A model generated the notes under the pieces. That model did not search any database and was not told the DNA's origin. It saw only the letters and a list, made by a program, of their open reading frames with translations. A stretch of 57,023 bases of DNA from an uncultured Erysipelotrichaceae bacterium (GTDB lineage Bacteria; Bacillota_I; Bacilli_A; Erysipelotrichales; Erysipelotrichaceae), in NCBI GenBank assembly GCA_944327135.1, contig CALVGQ010000107.1, positions 1 through 57,023 on the forward strand. Reading direction: 5' to 3'. How positions within the stretch are numbered: the stretch's first letter is position 1; each line of letters starts with the position of its first letter. Of this stretch, positions 51,958-57,023 are shown one piece after another. Made by a program: the position numbers and the translations under genes.

Positions 51958-52265
51958 TAAAATACACCTGGCATTTTGACGCCCTGGGTAACTGCTCCCA
52001 TTTTTGACTCACGATCTTCTCTTGCCGCTTTTACCGCATTATTGACGGCCAGCATTACCATTTCCTGAAGCATCTCTTTGGAATCTTTTTCCAACAATCC
52101 TTCCTCAATTTCTATTGAAGTAATCTCAAATCGGCCATTCACCTCTGCCTTGACCGCATCTCCACCAGAAGTACCGGTATAACAAGTGGCCTCCAGTTCT
52201 TTTTCGATTTTGTTTACTGCAGCCTGCATCTGCTGAGCCTGCTTTAATAAATTTTGAATGTTCAT
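51957..52265 (-). CDS. ybaB: YbaB/EbfC-family nucleoid-associated protein
   Basis: This 102-aa protein binds DNA as a dimer. It has the family core NIQNLLKQAQQMQAAVNKIEK and EVNGRFEITSIEIEEG. It overlaps dnaX by 4 bases and recR by one base. The exact role is not settled. Confidence 0.94.
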   Translation of the reverse strand: MNIQNLLKQAQQMQAAVNKIEKELEATCYTGTSGGDAVKAEVNGRFEITSIEIEEGLLEKDSKEMLQEMVMLAVNNAVKAAREDRESKMGAVTQGVKMPGVF

Positions 52266-54055
52266 TTTTCTTCCTCCTCGATCAATTCAAAATCATCCCC
52301 AAACAAACTGATCATCGCGGTCATTGTTTTATCTTTAGGGATTTCAGTCTTCTGCCTAGCTTTCTTTTCAATCGGCAGCGGATTAGGCAAGGTCCCCATT
52401 TTCCGCCGCTGAATGAAAGCTTCTGCTGCCTCTTTAAAATCTGCCAGCGTTGTAATAAACAATGTCTTATCGACATTCAAATGTTCTCTTATAAATTGCT
52501 CTGTCTCTTCTTTCAGCTCGGCAATTTCATTCGCAAGCGCCGGATAATCGGTCGCAATCAAAAGGAAATCTTCACCGCTGGCTGCAACTGTGCTTCCCTT
52601 CAACAAATTGGCGTAACGCGCACATTCCAGATCCCGGCACTTTCCTTCAATCAATTTCCACTGTTCTAAATCCTTATTTTTCTCCGCTTTGCTTGCCTGA
52701 ACCATCAATCCGAGAATATCCTCAACATTGATTCCCAGCGGCATCGTATTTTTCTTTGTCGAAACCTCCTGAACAATCAGCTCCGCCTCCGGCTCCTCGA
52801 CGATCAATGCCGGAATACTTTCTTCTGCTTCTTGTTTATTGAGTGTATTTTCCTGTTCTTTTGGTGCTTCCTGAACTTCTTGGTTTTCTATTTCTTCGTG
52901 CTCTTCCAATGATGGTTCTGATGTCCAATCAGTTTTCTCGATCGTTTCTTCTAATAAAGAACAAGCCTTTGTTTTTTCGCTGACAACCGAGATCATTTTC
53001 AAGACAGCCACTTCAAAATAAGAGCTTACATTGGAAGCATTACGATACTTCTCCGTTGTCTCCATCAGGACCTGAATCATCTCCAGCAAAAGCTTAGGAC
53101 TTTCCTGCTGTAAAATCGATTGTGCTTCCGTTTCTTTCAGTTTGACTAATAAGCTGTCGTCTTTTGTATAACCATATATAACTGCTTCTTTTAAGATTTC
53201 AATCAGATCCGCAGTCAGTCTGCGAATATCGATCCCTTTCTCATTCCATGTTTTGATGTGATTCAAAACACTGCAGGCATCCTGTTCAAAAATGGAATGG
53301 ATCATCTGCAGTTTTTCCGCAACGGTCGTGATTCCATAAATTTCATTCACATGTTTTGCCGTAATCTGATTGCCCGCATAAGCAATGCATTGATCCAAAA
53401 TACTCAAAGCATCCCGCAACCCCCCATCTGCCAGGGTCACGATCAACCGAATTGCCTCTTCCTCACAATCGATTTTTTCCTGCTGCAAGATCTGATGGAT
53501 CCGTCGAATCATTTCCTCATTGTCTACTTTGGTAAAATCATAGCGCTGACAACGCGAAATAATCGTTGGAAGCACTTTATGGGGCTCTGTTGTTGCTAAG
53601 ACAAAAAGCACATGAGAAGGTGGTTCCTCTAATGTTTTCAGTAAGGCATTAAAGGCTCCCGTTGAAAGCATATGGACCTCATCAATAATATAAACCTTGT
53701 ACTTCCCTTCGATCGGGCTATATTTTACCTTCTCAATTAAATCACGGATTTCATCCACTCCATTATTGCTGGCAGCATCAATTTCTACGATGTCTGGATG
53801 GTTTCCCTGTTGAATTGACAAACAATTTCTGCACTTTCCACATGGAGCATGCTCAGAATCCTCACAATTTACTGCTTTAGCCAATAACTTTGCAACAGAA
53901 GTTTTTCCGGTTCCACGGGGACCGCAAAACAAGTATGCATGAGCAATCTTGTTTTGTTTTACCGCATTTTGCAAGGTTGCGACAATGTGTTTTTGTCCAA
54001 CCACATCTTCAAAGGAGGATGGCCGGTAGGTTCTATACAATGCTTTATAACTCAT
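52262..54055 (-). CDS. dnaX: DNA polymerase III subunit gamma/tau
   Basis: This 597-aa clamp-loader subunit has Walker A (CGPRGTGKTSVAKLL), a zinc module with four Cys (CEDSEHAPCGKCRNC), Walker B (VYIIDEVHML), SRC (ISRCQRYDF) and sensor regions, then a long acidic, low-complexity linker (~residues 385-455) and a C-terminal tau domain that ends in LFGDDFELIEEEEK. I see no slippery heptamer that would suggest a programmed gamma frameshift. It is followed by ybaB. Confidence 0.96.
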   Translation of the reverse strand: MSYKALYRTYRPSSFEDVVGQKHIVATLQNAVKQNKIAHAYLFCGPRGTGKTSVAKLLAKAVNCEDSEHAPCGKCRNCLSIQQGNHPDIVEIDAASNNGVDEIRDLIEKVKYSPIEGKYKVYIIDEVHMLSTGAFNALLKTLEEPPSHVLFVLATTEPHKVLPTIISRCQRYDFTKVDNEEMIRRIHQILQQEKIDCEEEAIRLIVTLADGGLRDALSILDQCIAYAGNQITAKHVNEIYGITTVAEKLQMIHSIFEQDACSVLNHIKTWNEKGIDIRRLTADLIEILKEAVIYGYTKDDSLLVKLKETEAQSILQQESPKLLLEMIQVLMETTEKYRNASNVSSYFEVAVLKMISVVSEKTKACSLLEETIEKTDWTSEPSLEEHEEIENQEVQEAPKEQENTLNKQEAEESIPALIVEEPEAELIVQEVSTKKNTMPLGINVEDILGLMVQASKAEKNKDLEQWKLIEGKCRDLECARYANLLKGSTVAASGEDFLLIATDYPALANEIAELKEETEQFIREHLNVDKTLFITTLADFKEAAEAFIQRRKMGTLPNPLPIEKKARQKTEIPKDKTMTAMISLFGDDFELIEEEEK

Positions 54056-54142
54056 TTAACTTTCCTCCTCGCTGTCTTTTCAATTATACCAAATTTGTGT
54101 TCAAGATTAAATTCCTGAAGCATTGTTTTTATTGGGATCAAC

Positions 54143-54175
54143 AAAAAAAGAAATCACTTTTTTTCTGATTTCTTT
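54143..54175 (-). terminator. Terminator of tadA
   Basis: On the minus strand AAAGAAATCA, loop, TGATTTCTTT then TTTTG. Confidence 0.7.
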
Positions 54176-54621
54176 CGCTTGCTCTTAAAAAAGTTTTTTA
54201 ATATTGCCGAGCATTCTTCCTGCAGCACACCTGCTGTAATTTCTGGATAATGATTCAATCCTGATACCTGATTTAGATTGAAACAGCTGCCGTAGCTGCC
54301 TCCTTTCGGATCCTTTGCCCCATAAACCACCCGATCAATTCTTGCCTGATAAATTGCTCCAGCACACATGGGACAAGGCTCCAAAGTAACATAAAGCGTA
54401 CACCCCTCTAAGCGCCAGGTGTTCATTTTACGGCATGCCTGCTCAATGCATCGAATTTCAGCGTGATGAGTAGCCATTTGTCTCGTTTCTCGAGTATTGT
54501 AACCTCTTGAAACAATCTTCCCCTCTTTTACCAAAACGGCACCAATGGGAACTTCATCTAGTTTTTCTGCTTTTTTTGCTTCTTGCAGCGCCTTTTTCAT
54601 ATATTGAATATCATTTTCCAT
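54154..54621 (-). CDS. tadA: tRNA-specific adenosine deaminase TadA
   Basis: This 155-aa zinc enzyme deaminates wobble A34 of tRNA-Arg to inosine. The active site is HAEIRCIEQA (His, Glu) with PCPMCAGAIYQA supplying the two zinc Cys. The ATG at 54621 has a weak GGGG 7 bases upstream; the frame to 54657 overlaps the SRP RNA 3' end and is less likely. It lies immediately downstream of ffs, an order shared with Bacillus (tadA-scr-dnaX). Confidence 0.95.
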   Translation of the reverse strand: MENDIQYMKKALQEAKKAEKLDEVPIGAVLVKEGKIVSRGYNTRETRQMATHHAEIRCIEQACRKMNTWRLEGCTLYVTLEPCPMCAGAIYQARIDRVVYGAKDPKGGSYGSCFNLNQVSGLNHYPEITAGVLQEECSAILKNFFKSKRKKSEKK

Positions 54622-54637
54622 TTTTTTGCCCCAGTAT

Positions 54638-54719
54638 AAAAGAAAGGGTACACACAAACAGTACTTCTTATGGCTGCTACGTTCCCGTCCTGACCAGATT
54701 CAAAGCTGTTTGTTGTACC
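54638..54719 (-). ncRNA. ffs: Signal recognition particle RNA, small bacterial type
   Basis: On the minus strand the domain IV core GGTCAGGACGGGAACGTAGC is followed by AGCC, which is the Ffh-binding hairpin with its symmetric and asymmetric loops. The outer helix pairs GGTAC-ACAAACAG at the 5' end with CTGTTTGT-GTACC at the 3' end. A U-rich tract follows. The short ~80-nt form is typical of several Bacillota. Confidence 0.9.
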
Positions 54720-54726
54720 GTGGTTT

Positions 54727-54755
54727 ATTATACCTGATTCTTTTTTTAAATACAA
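54727..54755 (-). promoter_or_regulatory. SigA promoter of ffs
   Basis: On the minus strand TTGTAT (54750-54755), 17 bases, TATAAT (54727-54732), 7 bases before the 5' end of the RNA. Confidence 0.75.
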
Positions 54756-54767
54756 GACTCCTCAAAT

Positions 54768-54783
54768 TGTTTCACGTGAAACA
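54768..54783. promoter_or_regulatory. parS site 1 (ParB loading site)
   Basis: TGTTTCACGTGAAACA matches the bacterial parS consensus at all 16 positions. It sits between the serS terminator and the ffs promoter. Confidence 0.95.
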
Positions 54784-54784
54784 T

Positions 54785-54820
54785 AAAAAATAAGACGAAC
54801 AACCCTCCTCTTATTTTTTT
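54785..54820 (-). terminator. Terminator of serS
   Basis: On the minus strand AAATAAGA, loop, TCTTATTTTTT; overlaps the stop codon. Confidence 0.75.
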
Positions 54821-56094
54821 ACTAATTTTTCTTTTCCTCCCATATACATTCGAAGTGCTTCTGGGATTCGAATACTTCCGTCAGATTCCAAATTATTTTC
54901 AAGGAAGGCAATTAACATTCTCGGCGGGGCAACAACCGTATTATTCAGAGTATGGGCAAAGTATTTTCCGTTTTCTCCATTAACCCGAATACCAAGGCGT
55001 CTTGCCTGTGCATCACCTAAATTTGAACAGCTTCCTACTTCAAAGTATTTTTTCTGCCGAGGCGACCAAGCTTCCACATCACAGCTTTTTACTTTCAAAT
55101 CAGCTAAATCCCCAGAGCAGCATTCCAATGTACGAACCGGAATATCCAACGTTCTGAAAAAATCAACAGTATTTTTCCACAACTGTTCATACCATTTCAT
55201 AGAATCCTCTGGTTTGCACACAACGACCATTTCCTGTTTTTCAAACTGATGGATTCGATAAACACCCCGTTCCTCAATACCATGAGCACCAACCTCTTTC
55301 CTAAAACAAGGAGAATAACTAGTCAGTGTCTGTGGCAATGCTTTTTCATCCAGAATCGTGTCAATGAATTTTCCAATCATGGAGTGTTCACTGGTTCCAA
55401 TCAAATACAGATCTTCACCCTCGATCTTATACATCATGTTTTCCATTTCTGCGAAGCTCATTACTCCGTTCACAACATTGCCATGAATCATAAATGGAGG
55501 AATATAATAAGTAAATCCCCGATCAATCATAAAATCGCGGGCATAGGATAAAATGGCTGAATGAAGGCGCGCAATATCCCCTTTCAGATAGTAAAATCCA
55601 TTGCCGCTTGTTTTTCGAGCACTGTCCAAATCAATTCCATCCAAGCTTTCCATGATATCAACATGATAAGGAATTTCAAAGTCAGGAACAACAGGTTCAC
55701 CAAAACGTTCCAATTCAACATTTTCACTGTCATCTTTTCCGATCGGAACACTAGGATCGATAAGATTAGGAAGAATCATCATGATCGTTTTAATTTGATT
55801 TTGAAGTTCTTCCTCTTTTACTTCGAGTTCAGCCAACTGTGCAGCAATTTCAGCAACTTGTTTTTTTACCTCTTCAGCTTCCTCTTTCTTTCCTTGTCCC
55901 ATCAAAGCGCCAATCTTCTTAGAAATCGCATTTCTTTGCGATCGAAGATAATCTCCCTTGGTTTTTGAGGCTCGATATTCTTTATCTAAGGCAATGACCT
56001 CATCCACCTTAGGAAGCTTTTCATCTTGAAATTTTTTTCTAATGTTTTCTTTGACCAATTCTGGATTGTTCCGTAATAAATTGATATCTAACAT
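54811..56094 (-). CDS. serS: Serine-tRNA ligase
   Basis: This 427-aa class II synthetase charges tRNA-Ser (and tRNA-Sec where present). The N-terminal ~110 residues form the tRNA-binding coiled-coil arm (rich in Glu/Lys). Motif 2 is CFRKEVGAHGIEERGVYRIH and motif 3 is NNTVVAPPRMLIAFLENN. The ATG at 56094 has AGGAGG upstream; the longer frame is the T-box leader itself. Expression is controlled by tRNA-Ser charging through the upstream T-box. Confidence 0.97.
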   Translation of the reverse strand: MLDINLLRNNPELVKENIRKKFQDEKLPKVDEVIALDKEYRASKTKGDYLRSQRNAISKKIGALMGQGKKEEAEEVKKQVAEIAAQLAELEVKEEELQNQIKTIMMILPNLIDPSVPIGKDDSENVELERFGEPVVPDFEIPYHVDIMESLDGIDLDSARKTSGNGFYYLKGDIARLHSAILSYARDFMIDRGFTYYIPPFMIHGNVVNGVMSFAEMENMMYKIEGEDLYLIGTSEHSMIGKFIDTILDEKALPQTLTSYSPCFRKEVGAHGIEERGVYRIHQFEKQEMVVVCKPEDSMKWYEQLWKNTVDFFRTLDIPVRTLECCSGDLADLKVKSCDVEAWSPRQKKYFEVGSCSNLGDAQARRLGIRVNGENGKYFAHTLNNTVVAPPRMLIAFLENNLESDGSIRIPEALRMYMGGKEKLVKK

Positions 56095-56106
56095 AATTTC
56101 CTCCTG

Positions 56107-56325
56107 AAAATAAAAAGGCCCGTCTCCATAAGGGACGATGCCTCGTGTTGCCACCCTTTTTGAATTGTTTCACGTGAAACAATTCCACTCTTTGCGATAA
56201 CGGCGCCACCGTGAAGTTTTTCTTCCGCTCAAAGATGGATTCATAGAATTTTGAATCGTGATTTTCACCAGCCATCACTTCTCTGAAAACAAAGATTCTA
56301 TTACTAATTCTTCTCAACGCTTATG
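56107..56325 (-). promoter_or_regulatory. T-box riboswitch of serS
   Basis: The leader has stem I features (AGAGAAG with GGCTGGTGAAAA at its apex), a probable specifier UCC (Ser) followed by A, and the T-box sequence AGGGTGGCAACACGAGG (56141-56157). UGGC there pairs with the GCCA end of tRNA-Ser. The terminator is formed by GGCATCGTCCC and GGAGACGGGCC followed by TTTTTATTTT. A palindrome containing parS occupies the stem just upstream of the T-box motif. Confidence 0.9.
56166..56181. promoter_or_regulatory. parS site 2, inside the serS T-box leader
   Basis: TGTTTCACGTGAAACA is a perfect parS. It is the core of a longer 24-base perfect palindrome (56162-56185) that as RNA would form a stable hairpin between stem I and the T-box motif. 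Confidence 0.95.
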
Positions 56326-56330
56326 TCCTA

Positions 56331-56359
56331 ATTTAATCATTCTGATTCGTGCTTGTCAA
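56331..56359 (-). promoter_or_regulatory. Promoter of serS
   Basis: On the minus strand TTGACA (56354-56359), 17 bases, TTAAAT (56331-56336). Confidence 0.7.
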
Positions 56360-56393
56360 TAATTCTTCAATGAACTATTTAAGTTTTCATTTC

Positions 56394-57011
56394 CTATCGA
56401 ATAAAATTCGTTGCAATTTTCCGTGTTCTCTCTGGAGGGACAATCCCTTCTTTTTTGCCATTTTCGATCAATTTCAAAATCCAGGCCATATTTTTTCCCA
56501 ATGTATGCATGATCTGAATTCCTTCTTCATCCTGCATGACTTCCTGCGGAGTATTCCCATGAACCATATTCCAATACTGGGAGGACACTACCGGCATATT
56601 GCTGATCATAAAATATTTATTCAATTCATCCAACGTTGCCGTTGTTCCTGCTCGGCGCGCTGTAACTACCGCTGCAGCCGGTTTATATGCAAAACAGTTT
56701 CCTGCATAAAAGAATCGATCGAGAAAGGCAGATAAAGCCCCATTGCATGATGCATAGTAAACAGGTGATCCAAGAATCAAAGCATCAGACTCCTTCATTT
56801 TTTCTAAAGCCGCATTCACTCCGTCATGGAAAACACAAAGGTGATTTTCTTTACACTGTCCGCAAGCAATACAACCACGCAGCGGATCAATCCCAATATG
56901 AAAAATTTCAGTTTCGATTCCATTAGCATTCAATTCCTTAGCAACCTCGTTTAATGCAGTCCATGTGCATCCTTTACGATGTGGACTTCCGTTAATCATC
57001 AATACTTTCAT
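56394..57011 (-). CDS. NADPH-dependent FMN reductase/flavodoxin-fold protein
   Basis: This 205-aa flavodoxin-like oxidoreductase has the FMN phosphate-binding start MKVLMINGSPHRKGCTWTAL, the LILGSPVYYASCNGALSAF block that contacts the isoalloxazine ring, and AAAVVTARRAGTTATLDEL. CGQCKENHLC provides extra Cys in a ferredoxin-like layout, as in iron-sulphur flavoproteins of anaerobes. Substrate unknown. GGAGG lies 7 bases before the ATG at the right edge. Confidence 0.9.
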   Translation of the reverse strand: MKVLMINGSPHRKGCTWTALNEVAKELNANGIETEIFHIGIDPLRGCIACGQCKENHLCVFHDGVNAALEKMKESDALILGSPVYYASCNGALSAFLDRFFYAGNCFAYKPAAAVVTARRAGTTATLDELNKYFMISNMPVVSSQYWNMVHGNTPQEVMQDEEGIQIMHTLGKNMAWILKLIENGKKEGIVPPERTRKIATNFIR

Positions 57012-57023
57012 GAATTCTCCTCC

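Noticed and set aside
52680-52760. Possible dnaX frameshift signal
   Set aside because: No A-rich slippery heptamer with a following stem is visible.
1-57023. CRISPR arrays, insertion sequences, tRNA and rRNA genes
   Set aside because: I saw no spaced direct repeats, transposase, terminal inverted repeats, or cloverleaf and rRNA sequences.

Overview
The window is a compact, almost fully coding stretch of a low-to-mid GC Gram-positive (Bacillota) chromosome lying close to the replication origin. The signs are a parABS locus with two 16-bp parS sites, the block serS / SRP RNA / tadA / dnaX / ybaB / recR, the blocks mnmG, rsmG / noc / parA / parB and tatD / 3D protein, rnmV / ksgA / ispE, and glmU / prs. 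Firmicute-type regulators (T-box, CIRCE, small SRP RNA) and AddAB fit. An Erysipelotrichia-like host is my inference from gene style and order; it is not proven here.

Layout, left to right. 1-9.2 kb: a cut-off uvrA, a nucleoside hydrolase, a DMT exporter, and an operon of pepD, a 3-methyladenine glycosylase read through into an M20 peptidase, and a ceramidase-like protein. 9.3-16 kb: an unknown protein, a CIRCE-controlled hsp20, and an amino-sugar operon (RpiR regulator, mannose-family PTS IIB-IIC-IID, nanE, nagA) that probably imports N-acetylmannosamine. 16-20.7 kb: a small membrane protein, an alpha/beta-hydrolase lipoprotein, an unknown protein, and a PadR/DUF1700 pair. 20.8-28 kb: addB-addA (double-strand break repair) and a split ThrE-type exporter. 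28-29.4 kb: a degenerate metallo-hydrolase-like protein, an unlisted 48-aa FeoB-associated Cys-rich protein, and two tandem homologous small RNAs.

29.4-57 kb: nearly every gene is on the minus strand, consistent with the leading strand of a replichore whose origin lies beyond the right edge. It contains prs, a truncated glmU, ispE, ksgA, rnmV, a GntR-ABC transporter operon, a 3D-domain cell-wall protein, tatD, mnmE, a FemX-type ligase, parB, parA, noc, rsmG, a glycoside-hydrolase-like lipoprotein, mnmG with an unknown partner, a PUA-like protein, fhs, recR, ybaB, dnaX, tadA, ffs, serS with a T-box leader, and a flavodoxin-fold reductase.

The most interesting items are (i) the tandem small RNAs at 29.04-29.37 kb, which have compensatory stem changes and three C-rich unpaired motifs each, like multicopy LhrC-type sRNAs; (ii) a parS site that doubles as the hairpin preceding the T-box motif in the serS leader; (iii) a GlmU ending just before its acetyltransferase active site; (iv) the Tag-M20 read-through ORF; and (v) tandem CIRCE-like operators before hsp20.
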